Virus record (IMG/VR): IMGVR_UViG_3300027712_000063
Span: 1 to 42,126 of that record
DNA length: 42,126 nucleotides
Origin: a virus
Strand: one strand, 5' to 3'
Made by a program: the position numbers and the translations under genes. Shown one piece after another: positions 7,177 to 14,966 of the stretch; position 1 is the stretch's first letter; every line of letters starts with the position of its first letter. The notes under the pieces are model-generated. The model saw only the letters and a list, made by a program, of their open reading frames with translations. It had not been told where the DNA came from and did not search any database.

Positions 7177-7750
7177 AGAATATGCAGATAGAATTCACAG
7201 TGCATTATTCGACAATCGTTTACACAAGAGCATAGAAGATGCTGCAAACTTAATTGAAGCAACTATCAAGAGTGATGGTATCATTTATGTTTGTGGTAAT
7301 GGCGGTTCTGCTGCTATTGCAAATCACTTGGTATGTGACTGTCAGAAGGGTATTTCAACTAATACCAACTTGATGCCAAGGATTGTTTCTTTGGCTTCTA
7401 ATGTTCCTATCATCACAGCTATTGCTAATGATATTGGATACGAAGATATATTTTCACATCAACTAAAAAACTTCATTCGTCCTAATGATATTTTGTTGAC
7501 TATATCTTCAAGTGGAAACTCTCCAAACATCAAGAATGCTATTGTTCTTGCACAGGAAAAAGAAAACAAAGTTATTTCCTTCTGTGGATTTGGTGGAGGA
7601 TATTCAAAAAAGGCAGATGTTTGTGTCCATGTTCAAGAAGACAATTATGGTATTGTAGAAGATTGTCATCAGTCTGTTATGCACATGATTGCTCAGAACA
7701 TAAGACACAGAAATCTGGTTAATGATGGCTCTAAGATTTATCCGTTTTAG
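7160..7750 (+). CDS. gmhA: GmhA-like phosphoheptose isomerase (SIS domain)
   Basis: This SIS-domain protein of about 196 aa resembles sedoheptulose 7-phosphate isomerase GmhA. The signature GNGGSAAIANH, the phosphate-binding SSSGNSPNI and the C-terminal VEDCHQSVMHMI helix (GmhA has VEDVH at this place) are visible. It would convert sedoheptulose 7-phosphate to D-glycero-D-manno-heptose 7-phosphate. There is no upstream ATG: the best start is a TTG at 7160 with AAAGGA seven bases ahead; another in-frame TTG lies at 7139. It overlaps hddA by 17 bases. Its stop TAG overlaps the gp13 stop on the opposite strand. DiaA-like DNA replication proteins share the fold but are less likely beside hddA. 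Confidence 0.87.
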   Translation: MYISPREYADRIHSALFDNRLHKSIEDAANLIEATIKSDGIIYVCGNGGSAAIANHLVCDCQKGISTNTNLMPRIVSLASNVPIITAIANDIGYEDIFSHQLKNFIRPNDILLTISSSGNSPNIKNAIVLAQEKENKVISFCGFGGGYSKKADVCVHVQEDNYGIVEDCHQSVMHMIAQNIRHRNLVNDGSKIYPF

Positions 7751-8490
7751 CCGATAAATATTTGTGGGGGCATTTGGTAAGAGTTGATCATTTCTGTTTC
7801 TAAGTCGTCAATTTCCTTAACAGCATCATCATAAATCTTTTGTCCATTAAATTGTGTTCCGCCTGGTAAGGCTACTCCGATATATTTTGTAAGATTAGAA
7901 CCCCACTGCCTTTTAACTAAGGCGGTGGCGTATCTTTGTAACCATCTATCTCCCCATACACCCGTGTAGGTATCTGGATCAACTACTTGATATGCTTCGA
8001 TTACGAGATATGAACCAATTGTTACTTTTGTCCAGTCCATATCAATATTAAGACGATTCATATGTCTTACAAAACGAATTGGTTGATCGCCAACTAACAA
8101 CTGCTCTAGCATTTGAATATGCTGCATAGCCATATAGTATGGAACCATTGTTGTAGATGTTAGATCGTACAAATCATTCAATGAAATTTGATATCTAATA
8201 TTGAAAAGATTGTTTGTTGAAAGAGATTGACCAACAGGAAAAATCTTAACTGCACCTATAATGTTTGCAGGAAGAGTAATATATCTATTATCAAAATCAG
8301 TTTGTGTTAGCGGACCATACTTATAATACTGTTTAGATGTAGCATCAAAATGATAATCAGCATAATACTGTAAGGCATCATTGATTCTATCATCGACCTG
8401 ATCAGAATCGACGTTGATTTCGATTACAGGCGCACCTAAACGACGAAGAATATAACCTTTTAGTTCGTCTCTTGAAGCAGGAATAGCCAA
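7747..8490 (-). CDS. gp13: Neck protein gp13 (head completion)
   Basis: This 247-aa protein matches the gp13 neck proteins of T4-like marine phages, which with gp14 form the connector seal. The N-terminus SRDELKGYILRRLGAPVIEI and the following DDRINDALQYYADYHFD are typical, as is the central DLYDLTSTTMVPYYMAMQHI. The C-terminal region ends with GQKIYDDAVKEIDDLETEM, also typical. T4 gp13 is about 309 aa, so this is the shorter form. The ATG at 8490 is preceded by AGGAG. It is convergent with gmhA with overlapping stop codons. A perfect late-promoter motif lies 31 nt upstream. Confidence 0.9.
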   Translation of the reverse strand: MAIPASRDELKGYILRRLGAPVIEINVDSDQVDDRINDALQYYADYHFDATSKQYYKYGPLTQTDFDNRYITLPANIIGAVKIFPVGQSLSTNNLFNIRYQISLNDLYDLTSTTMVPYYMAMQHIQMLEQLLVGDQPIRFVRHMNRLNIDMDWTKVTIGSYLVIEAYQVVDPDTYTGVWGDRWLQRYATALVKRQWGSNLTKYIGVALPGGTQFNGQKIYDDAVKEIDDLETEMINSYQMPPQIFIG

Positions 8491-8520
8491 TGTAATCTCC
8501 TAAAGTTTTAACATCTATAT

Positions 8521-8528
8521 TATTTATA
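8521..8528 (-). promoter_or_regulatory. T4-type late promoter ahead of gp13
   Basis: The minus strand reads TATAAATA, a perfect match to the T4 late consensus recognised by the gp55/gp33-type late sigma system. It is in the 42-bp gap between gp13 and the 856-aa fibre gene, 31 nt upstream of the gp13 ATG. Confidence 0.75.
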
Positions 8529-8532
8529 ATTA

Positions 8533-11103
8533 TTAACCTATACGCCAGTTTGTACCATCAGAATATACGGGAACTGAGTTAGCACCAGTTCCTGCAACTA
8601 TAGCTCCAAAGTTTCCAGATGCTGCAACAGTAGAATCAGTAACAAATGATCTTGCCCCAGCACCCGCAGTAGCTGCGGCAACTAATGATCCAACTACTGT
8701 CGCAGTAGTTTTAGAATAACTTGATGTAGTTAAGGCTCCAGTAATAGTAGTATTACCTGTCGCTAATGATCCAGCAGCGATTGTTAATGTAGCAGCACCT
8801 ACTGTGCCGTTACCTGCTCCTACTGAAATTCGAGCATCATAGTCAACAGCTGTTGCGCCACTATTAAAATCAATATATGGAGCTGAAGATGTACCATCAA
8901 TTCTTCCTAATGATAAAGAACCACCAGAATCAGTTCCGATTATAACTTTACTAGTAGCAGTCGTAACGGTAAGCTGACCTGCTGTTGTTAATGTACTTCC
9001 TAAAGTAACAGCACCAGATACGTTAGCAGTACCTGTAACAGCAAGAGTGGCGTTTGGAAGAGTATTGCCGATACCAGTATTACCAGCAAGATAATTTTTA
9101 GCAGTACCATCCATAAACAAATTATAAGCATTAGAAGAAGCTTGAGTATTTTGTACTCCCTGAAATCCATATATATTAGTAATTGTTTGATTAGTACCAT
9201 TAGCGGAATTGCCCGCTTTAAATCCTACTAAGGTTGTTATATTTGTTGTAGTTGATGCATTTAAAGCTGGACCAGCAGCAAAATATGAAATCATATTGGT
9301 AACAGTTCCGCCAGTAGCAAGAGCACTAAATTGCAATTGAGTCAACGTGCCATAATAGTTAGTTGGTGTTGTACTGCTGTTCAAAGTTGGTTGGTTGTTG
9401 ATACTGGCAAAGTTTGTCACAGTAGCGCCAGCAGCTAAAGTTGCTGATGGAACAAGACTAATACCGTAAACATTTGTCATTGCTGATGTGCCAGTCAATG
9501 TAGCATTGCAGTATATTGCTATAGGAGTTGTACCTGTAAACTGATTAGTACCACCAACATATAACTGAGAAGTTGTTACAGATTGTGTACCAGCAACTGC
9601 CAAATATCCATTCGTTATGTTTGCAGTACCAATAGTAACCTGTCCAGCAAAATAGTTAGGAGCAGTACCATTCATATATGCATTCCAACGACCAGTACTT
9701 ACTGTAGCGGAGCCAGTGTCAGCAGTAGAAGTAATATCTGCTAATACTAATGCATATGTGAAAGTTGTTGTCGAAGGGCAGGTAAGAATTGTAAACGAAC
9801 CATTAATGGAAGTAGTAGTGGTCGCTGCAACAACTATCGTTTGTCCTGGCCAAAATACATGTGCAGCAGAGGTAGTAACAGTAACAATATTACTGGTAAG
9901 AGATACGTTAGTAATTGTAAAAGTGGAGGATGCAGGTATACTGCCTATGAAACCATAATTGGCTACACCAGAAACTAGACTAGCATCTGCAAAATATCCA
10001 CCTAAAGTAGATATTGTAGTGTTTAGAGCTGTAGGTCTAGTATGCACAGTACCATAATTATAAAAATTAGTTGTAAAGGTAGTATTATTAGCAACATTAA
10101 ATGTACTATTAAATGATCTTGCTTGATTAGTCACGTCACTTTGAACTGCGCCGTTTTGATTGATACCATACGAAATTGTAGAACCAGTTAAAGTTTTAGT
10201 AAGTGTAATTGTTTGCCCTGCACTAATACCAGTACCAATACCTAGCGAACCAGAAGCAATAAGCGTATTTCCTACAACATGTAATGGTTGTGTTGGTGAA
10301 GCAGTGGCAATACCCATGTTACCATTAGCAACATGATACACAGCAGTACCGAAAGTAGCAGTATTTGTGCCGACTTGGAGAGATGTACTTACATTAGCAA
10401 ATCCAGTAATTGTAGTATTACCAGCAGCTAATGTAGTAATACCTGAAAGAGCACCAGCAATACTTAATGTGCTACCCAGAGCAACAGCGCCAGATATATT
10501 GGCTGTGCCTGTAACTTGTAATTTAGAATTAGGAGTTGATGTGCCTAGCCCAATATTACCATTAGCAACAAAATATGCAGCAGTGCCAAAGGTAGCAGTA
10601 TTTGTAAAAACTTGTAGAGTTGTATCAACTGTAACAAATCCAGTAATATTTGTATTTCCAACAATTAATGTAGTAATGCCTGAAACAGGACCAGTAAAGA
10701 CTGATCCTGTTAATGGCGCATAAAGACTAGCAGCTACAGCTATAGCATTAGAATAAGCAGTATCAGATTTAGCTATAGCATTAGAATAAGCAGCGGCAGA
10801 TTTGTTGCTAGCATCAGTAGCGGATATAGTTACAGCATTTGAATAAGCAATAGCAGCATTGCTAGTAATTTGGCTTTGTACTGTTCCTAATGATACTCCA
10901 CCAAAGTTAGTGGAATTATTAGACGTTAATGTTAAAACATTAGCAGATAAACCAGCAGTAGTCTGATATAGTGCAACTGCATTAGCAACAGCATTAGCAT
11001 ATGCAGTAGCAGCCGCATTTGCAATAGCGGTTGCGTCTACCGACTGATTTTTTAAATAAATTGGATTTGTATTGGATAGAGTGACATTAATATCCTGAGC
11101 CAT
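8533..11103 (-). CDS. Repetitive tail fibre protein (856 aa)
   Basis: This low-complexity, Ala/Thr/Asn/Gly-rich protein has the appearance of a trimeric beta-structured fibre. The N-terminus (about residues 20-130) contains Ala-rich repeats of the type AAAYSNAIAK, suggesting a coiled coil or shaft. The middle has repeated modules such as LQVTGTANISGAVALGSTL and GNTTITGF. The C-terminal tip contains RSFVTDSTVAASGNFGAIVA and VPVYSDGTNWRIG, a tip sequence seen on many phage fibres. It shares at least two modules with the 2395-aa fibre. The ATG at 11103 (AGGA ribosome site) overlaps the upstream gene by 17 bases. Host-surface recognition is likely; the receptor is unknown. Confidence 0.85.
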   Translation of the reverse strand: MAQDINVTLSNTNPIYLKNQSVDATAIANAAATAYANAVANAVALYQTTAGLSANVLTLTSNNSTNFGGVSLGTVQSQITSNAAIAYSNAVTISATDASNKSAAAYSNAIAKSDTAYSNAIAVAASLYAPLTGSVFTGPVSGITTLIVGNTNITGFVTVDTTLQVFTNTATFGTAAYFVANGNIGLGTSTPNSKLQVTGTANISGAVALGSTLSIAGALSGITTLAAGNTTITGFANVSTSLQVGTNTATFGTAVYHVANGNMGIATASPTQPLHVVGNTLIASGSLGIGTGISAGQTITLTKTLTGSTISYGINQNGAVQSDVTNQARSFNSTFNVANNTTFTTNFYNYGTVHTRPTALNTTISTLGGYFADASLVSGVANYGFIGSIPASSTFTITNVSLTSNIVTVTTSAAHVFWPGQTIVVAATTTTSINGSFTILTCPSTTTFTYALVLADITSTADTGSATVSTGRWNAYMNGTAPNYFAGQVTIGTANITNGYLAVAGTQSVTTSQLYVGGTNQFTGTTPIAIYCNATLTGTSAMTNVYGISLVPSATLAAGATVTNFASINNQPTLNSSTTPTNYYGTLTQLQFSALATGGTVTNMISYFAAGPALNASTTTNITTLVGFKAGNSANGTNQTITNIYGFQGVQNTQASSNAYNLFMDGTAKNYLAGNTGIGNTLPNATLAVTGTANVSGAVTLGSTLTTAGQLTVTTATSKVIIGTDSGGSLSLGRIDGTSSAPYIDFNSGATAVDYDARISVGAGNGTVGAATLTIAAGSLATGNTTITGALTTSSYSKTTATVVGSLVAAATAGAGARSFVTDSTVAASGNFGAIVAGTGANSVPVYSDGTNWRIG

Positions 11104-11452
11104 ATGTTATTCCTGACATTTGTGTTACTGTAGGCGTTACTGTCAATATGCCCTCTACTACTCGTGTAATAATTTGCGTATTATTATTAACGGTGTCTAT
11201 ATCATACACATATCTACCAGGAGACATAGATGCAGTTGTATTTGCATTCAACGAAACATATAAACTTCCAGAAGCTGTATTTGCGATAGCTATAGTAAAA
11301 TTAACAAACGCAGTTGAAGTATACCATTGTCTTATTTGACCTATAGCAGTGGTATTAGCCAAGTTAATATTGTTGCCTAAACTATCTGTTAGATTTATGT
11401 TTGTTGAAAACGTTGATCCTTGATCGACAACAATATTAGCTTTTGCGGACAT
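11087..11452 (-). CDS. Small Ig-like/beta-sandwich virion-associated protein
   Basis: This 121-aa protein is of a type common next to tail fibres in T4-like aquatic phages. It starts MSAKANIVVDQGSTFST and has regular beta-strand patterning, with PGRYVYDIDTV and RVVEGILTVTP near the C-terminus, resembling the N-terminal domain of baseplate upper proteins (BppU-like). It could be a fibre adaptor or baseplate component; the function is not established. A strong AAGGAG ribosome site precedes the ATG at 11452. The 3' end overlaps the fibre gene by 17 bases, so the two are co-translated. Confidence 0.7.
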   Translation of the reverse strand: MSAKANIVVDQGSTFSTNINLTDSLGNNINLANTTAIGQIRQWYTSTAFVNFTIAIANTASGSLYVSLNANTTASMSPGRYVYDIDTVNNNTQIITRVVEGILTVTPTVTQMSGITYGSGY

Positions 11453-11470
11453 TTAGTACTCCTTAGAAAG

Positions 11471-11490
11471 GCTATGTCTTACGACATAGC
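11471..11490 (-). other. Tetraloop hairpin enclosing the stop codon of the 635-aa gene
   Basis: A perfect 8-bp stem (GCTATGTC pairing with GACATAGC) encloses a four-base loop at 11479-11482. In the minus-strand RNA the loop is GUAA, a GNRA-type tetraloop closed by a C-G pair, and it contains the UAA stop of the 635-aa gene. Only CCUUUCU follows, so it is a poor intrinsic terminator. It may instead stabilise the mRNA 3' end or influence the ribosome site of the next gene, which begins about 10 nt downstream. Confidence 0.55.
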
Positions 11491-13386
11491 TTCCTGTGCA
11501 ACAATGTGAACCCCAATATTAGTTGTACCAGGAGTTGTTACTGCTACGGTAAGAACATCAGGAGTTCCTCCAGCTACTGTATTGTATAGTGGGAAGAAGT
11601 ATGACAGATCGATTTGTTGTAGTCCAGAGCCGCCAGAAGGAGACACGAACGCAAACACAACTTCTCCGCCACTCATACCAGTAGCACTAACGTCCCGTTC
11701 TGCGAATGAATAGTTAGAACCAAGTCCAGAATTATTTGATCCACTAATCAATGCCTGTTGTACGTTTGCGGCTGAACCGTTTGCTGTATTTAATGAATAT
11801 GCAGTATTTGCAAGGGACGCCCAAGTAGGACTGGTCAAAATAACTGGAGATGTTGGGCTACTACTAATAAGTTCCACAACAGCAGCGGCATTGGCAGAAA
11901 TAAACAAGGATTTTGGTAGAAGCTGACCACGATTTAATAGACCAACTTGATATGCTTGATTTGCGCCTGGAGTATTTGCAATAGCAAGTCCAGTAATAAC
12001 GTCAACAAATTGGAAAGCAGTAGTATTACTTGCAGTAATTCGTCCAGTAATTCCGCCAGTAACTCCAGCAGATGTTAGTCCAGGCAAATAGATGTGTCGT
12101 CCAACAAATTGATTTGTAGTCCAACTTGTATTTGCTGTATTAATAATAAGAGCAGTTGTGTTACTCTGAGAATTTGAAGGATTGAACGTGGCATTACCAC
12201 TTGCTTCAACTGTTGCCATTGGTCTAGGACGAACAGAAAGAACGGGGTAACGAGTATTTGCACCATTTACTGTTTTTTGCGGAGATGAAGTATTACTTCC
12301 ATAAGAATAAGTAAATCCTCTTTGTTCGTCTGATCCACCTTCAACAACAACTGAAACTCCATAATGGAACATGTCATTAATAGCAGCAGTTGTTCCTAGA
12401 TTTCTTTGTTCATAACGAACAGGAAGATTTCCAGTACGAGACCAAGGACCTTGTTGTGTTAGTGTTCCGACTGCTCTATTACCAGAACCAATCGAATGCA
12501 TTACTACCCATTCACCATTGATAACAACGCCCCAACGAGTTAGACCAGCACCATACCAAGCATACTCTATCCAAAGCATTTGAATACGCGACCAGTCAAT
12601 TTTTGCTATTGATGCGGCATCTCCGTTCCATGTTGAAACTGGATAACGAGTATCTGTTGGAAGACCGCCATTTACACCAATACTGGTTCCAAGAGCAGAT
12701 TGAGTGTCAGAACGAACAACAACAAACATACCATATGGATTGGCAGGAATATTGAATGATACTGTATTTGCTACAGAAGTTCCTGTTGCTGCTTGACTTA
12801 AAACAACGGCAGTACTATTAGCAACATGAGTTACAAATGTTGGAGTAGAAGTTGAAATATTATTTCCAGTTACTTGCATTCCATAATGGAAGCCGAAAGT
12901 ACTTGTTAGTCCAGTTAGAATATTATTTCCACTGGTTACTGATCCTGTTTGTGTATTTGTTGTTGCTGTTGCAATTGGATCGCCTTGTTCAAAGAAAACA
13001 CCGTTACCGTCATCAAAGAAACCAACACGTTGACGCTGATTAGTTTGGGCTGCTCCTAGATTAACAGCAGTTGACATAACCATTGTTTTACCTGGTTGAT
13101 ACCGATGATATGGACGAGTTTGACGAACACACAAATCATTGTTAGCAGTCGAAACTCTCATACGACAACCACCCTGACCAGGTTGGTGTGTAATAGATGC
13201 TCCAGTGCCAACAATAAAGTTTTCCCATCGCATAGGCTGTGTGCCATATTCGAAGTCAGCTTCATATATATTTTGGTGTCTTGATGTGCGAATTCTACCA
13301 AGATTGTCCATAGAACCAAAATTGGGACCAGTAGCAAGGGCAACTGGCTGAATTACTGCGGTATTTGATGGCGATTTAAATGGCAT
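11479..13386 (-). CDS. Virion structural protein, probably lectin-like tail/fibre component (635 aa)
   Basis: This protein is of a kind seen among structural genes of several phage groups. The N-terminal half has well-conserved-looking, non-repetitive sequence: IYEADFEYGTQPMRWENF, QPGQGGCRMRVST, RPYHRYQPGKTMVMSTAVN and RQRVGFFDDGNGVFFEQGD, followed by WGVVINGEWVVMHSIG, suggestive of a concanavalin-like beta-sandwich. Between about residues 140 and 200 a Thr/Asn/Ser-rich module of the 'TG..STF' kind, also found in the baseplate proteins here, interrupts it. The C-terminal third is Ala/Asn/Thr-rich. The ATG at 13386 has AAGGA upstream and a candidate late promoter 37 nt away. Role as fibre or receptor-binding component is inferred. 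Confidence 0.75.
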   Translation of the reverse strand: MPFKSPSNTAVIQPVALATGPNFGSMDNLGRIRTSRHQNIYEADFEYGTQPMRWENFIVGTGASITHQPGQGGCRMRVSTANNDLCVRQTRPYHRYQPGKTMVMSTAVNLGAAQTNQRQRVGFFDDGNGVFFEQGDPIATATTNTQTGSVTSGNNILTGLTSTFGFHYGMQVTGNNISTSTPTFVTHVANSTAVVLSQAATGTSVANTVSFNIPANPYGMFVVVRSDTQSALGTSIGVNGGLPTDTRYPVSTWNGDAASIAKIDWSRIQMLWIEYAWYGAGLTRWGVVINGEWVVMHSIGSGNRAVGTLTQQGPWSRTGNLPVRYEQRNLGTTAAINDMFHYGVSVVVEGGSDEQRGFTYSYGSNTSSPQKTVNGANTRYPVLSVRPRPMATVEASGNATFNPSNSQSNTTALIINTANTSWTTNQFVGRHIYLPGLTSAGVTGGITGRITASNTTAFQFVDVITGLAIANTPGANQAYQVGLLNRGQLLPKSLFISANAAAVVELISSSPTSPVILTSPTWASLANTAYSLNTANGSAANVQQALISGSNNSGLGSNYSFAERDVSATGMSGGEVVFAFVSPSGGSGLQQIDLSYFFPLYNTVAGGTPDVLTVAVTTPGTTNIGVHIVAQEAMS

Positions 13387-13417
13387 ATGTGTGGTCCTTG
13401 TGGTTATATCAAAATCT

Positions 13418-13456
13418 ACTCGTATTTAGATCGAAAAATACTTTGCAAATACGAGT
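13418..13456 (-). repeat. Perfect 10-bp inverted repeat between two structural genes
   Basis: ACTCGTATTT at 13418-13427 pairs exactly with AAATACGAGT at 13447-13456 across a 19-base loop. It fills most of the 74-base gap between the 195-aa gene and the 635-aa gene. One arm overlaps a late-promoter-like TCTAAATA. No U-tract follows on the minus strand, so it is not a standard terminator. Confidence 0.6.
13423..13430 (-). promoter_or_regulatory. Candidate late promoter ahead of the 635-aa gene
   Basis: The minus strand reads TCTAAATA, the same variant as ahead of gp14, 37 nt upstream of the ATG at 13386. It partly lies in the promoter-proximal arm of the inverted repeat at 13418-13456. Confidence 0.45.
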
Positions 13457-13460
13457 ATCA

Positions 13461-14048
13461 TTAGCTTTTTAAGATGTTAACGGTTACGGATATATCAGAA
13501 GTGGAATTAAAAGTTGGAGTTCCAGTTGCTACTAATACACCATATAAATTACTAGAAGTTAATACAATTGCCTTTGGAGAATTTCCATTTCCAAGTGTAG
13601 AACTCGATTGGTATAGTGTTATTGTTCCTAATCCGCTATCATCTGTTGCATCAAAGGAGTATACGCCAATAAGATAAGGAATATCAGAGGCATTAATTGC
13701 GGGTGTTATTTTGTCTGTCCAAGTAGAACTTGTTGGATTTGTTTTAAACAGATATAGATTAAATCCAGATGTTTGTATAGACTTGCTTTTGATAACAATA
13801 GAATCTATAACACCAGAATATGTGATTGAATTTACAGCACTAGAAAAGGTCATTAGACCACCAACTTGGTTTCCAGTTACATAAGGAATTATAGAAGTTA
13901 TTGCGGGAGATACTGTTACAGATGAAATACCGCCAACATCAGAAGCAGGAACAACAGAAACTGACCCAGCGGCTGATGTTTGTCCTAATGGAAGAACAGG
14001 AACTGTAACAAAATTACCACTACCGTCTTTTACTGAAATTGTTGCCAT
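13461..14048 (-). CDS. Conserved phage structural-region protein, unknown function (195 aa)
   Basis: This 195-aa protein is of a recognisable phage type of unknown role. The N-terminal third, after MATISVKDGSGNFVTVPVLP, is low complexity. The rest is a compact beta domain: GNQVGGLMTFSSA, IDSIVIKSKSIQTSGFNLYL, FKTNPTSSTWTDK, then IPYLIGVYSFD and SNLYGVLVATGTPTFNSTSD. This succession of motifs recurs in many phage virion loci. A minor capsid or tail role is possible. The ATG at 14048 has AAGGAA upstream. It is separated from the 89-aa gene by 11 bases. Confidence 0.7.
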   Translation of the reverse strand: MATISVKDGSGNFVTVPVLPLGQTSAAGSVSVVPASDVGGISSVTVSPAITSIIPYVTGNQVGGLMTFSSAVNSITYSGVIDSIVIKSKSIQTSGFNLYLFKTNPTSSTWTDKITPAINASDIPYLIGVYSFDATDDSGLGTITLYQSSSTLGNGNSPKAIVLTSSNLYGVLVATGTPTFNSTSDISVTVNILKS

Positions 14049-14059
14049 GTTATTGTTCC

Positions 14060-14329
14060 TTAATTAGAAATGGATGCGGCTATAGCCAACGGATCAATAT
14101 TTCCTTGAACTCCAATATAAGACTGCAAATCTGAATGGACAGACTTTTCTTTTTCCCATTGATCTTGTGGGGCAAAAAGATTAATGTGTACTTCAATTTC
14201 AACTGTTCTATCAGGAACAGGAATAGTAACAGTAGCAGTATTTAAAGAAGAATCTTCAGGGGAATACTCAACAACCATTTTTAGAGTTTGAGTATCAACA
14301 CTTTTTATTGTATAGTTGTATCTTTCCAT
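14060..14329 (-). CDS. Small FAPQDxWEK-family protein, copy 1 (89 aa)
   Basis: This 89-aa protein of unknown function is a paralogue of the 111-aa product at 16320-16655. Both begin with a short Met-Glu-x-Tyr segment, contain MVVEYSP near residue 20 and share FAPQD-Q/K-WEK at about residues 51-60. The DNA around that motif is also nearly identical (TCTTGTGGGGCAAA in both). Such small acidic proteins often sit beside fibre genes in T4-like phages, but chaperone or virion roles are unproven. The ATG at 14329 follows AGAGGA and is preceded by two late-promoter-like motifs. Confidence 0.75.
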   Translation of the reverse strand: MERYNYTIKSVDTQTLKMVVEYSPEDSSLNTATVTIPVPDRTVEIEVHINLFAPQDQWEKEKSVHSDLQSYIGVQGNIDPLAIAASISN

Positions 14330-14358
14330 AGTATCCTCTTTGCGTAAATGTCTTTAGT

Positions 14359-14382
14359 TATTTATCATTCGAGGTATTTATC
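14359..14382 (-). promoter_or_regulatory. Tandem candidate late promoters ahead of the 89-aa gene
   Basis: Two GATAAATA motifs lie on the minus strand at 14375-14382 and 14359-14366, 16 bases apart. Each has one mismatch from TATAAATA. The nearer is 30 nt from the ATG at 14329 and the further 46 nt. They mark the only clear break in the run of tightly packed genes from 18229 down to 14400. Confidence 0.55.
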
Positions 14383-14399
14383 AGAAGACAAACTGATGT

Positions 14400-14948
14400 T
14401 TAATTATAGCAAAGTGCTAATGTAAATCGATGTTGGGTAGCAATACTCGATTGTGGTCTTATTGTGTGTGGTATATCAGCGTCAAATACAATAACTCTTC
14501 CTGGTGTATATGGTGTAGAGAATTGAATGTTCTTTAAATTTTCAGAATAAAATTGAGTTTCTCCGTGCCAACCTTCTCTCCAATCTAAATTGGCATAGTA
14601 TAAAACTACTTTCTTTTCTGGATGAGTATGTACGTAGTTTACGTCAGAGGAAACAGATAGATTTAAAATACTCTTTTCTAACGTGAGACCTTCTGTTAAT
14701 TCTTTTACAGCACTGTTTTCTAGAAAAGGTAATATTCCAAGATTATTTAAATCATCACTAGAATATGTTGAATGTAAAAAGAAATCATTAGCCTTTCTTT
14801 CTGGTACAATAGAGTCGCTCCATCCTATTTTAAATAAAGAATTTCTACAAAAATCATATGCAGCAATCCTAAAAGACAAAGGAAATACTCCATCAAGTAC
14901 GTCTATTTGTTTGTTGTTTTCTAAAAAATATTTTTCATGTTCGATCAT
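14400..14948 (-). CDS. 2OG-Fe(II) oxygenase-like protein with HxH in place of HxD
   Basis: This 182-aa protein has the double-stranded beta-helix layout of 2-oxoglutarate/Fe(II) dioxygenases. The core reads YVHTHPEKKVVLYYANLDW, then GWHGETQFY, then PGRVIVFDADIPHTIRPQ and HRFTLALCY. Candidate iron and 2OG ligands are His107, His161 and Arg174. The usual Asp of HxD is replaced by His109 (HTH), which may be a family trait or a loss of normal iron chemistry. Its substrate is unknown: virion proteins, lipids and nucleotides are possible. It lies directly after the Coq4-like gene. The ATG at 14948 follows GAAGAGAAAC. Confidence 0.78.
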   Translation of the reverse strand: MIEHEKYFLENNKQIDVLDGVFPLSFRIAAYDFCRNSLFKIGWSDSIVPERKANDFFLHSTYSSDDLNNLGILPFLENSAVKELTEGLTLEKSILNLSVSSDVNYVHTHPEKKVVLYYANLDWREGWHGETQFYSENLKNIQFSTPYTPGRVIVFDADIPHTIRPQSSIATQHRFTLALCYN

Positions 14949-14966
14949 AATGTTTCTCTTCAGCTA

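Noticed and set aside
7753-7760. GATAAATA on the plus strand
   Set aside because: It is inside the C-terminal coding part of gp13 and no plus-strand gene follows within a reasonable distance.
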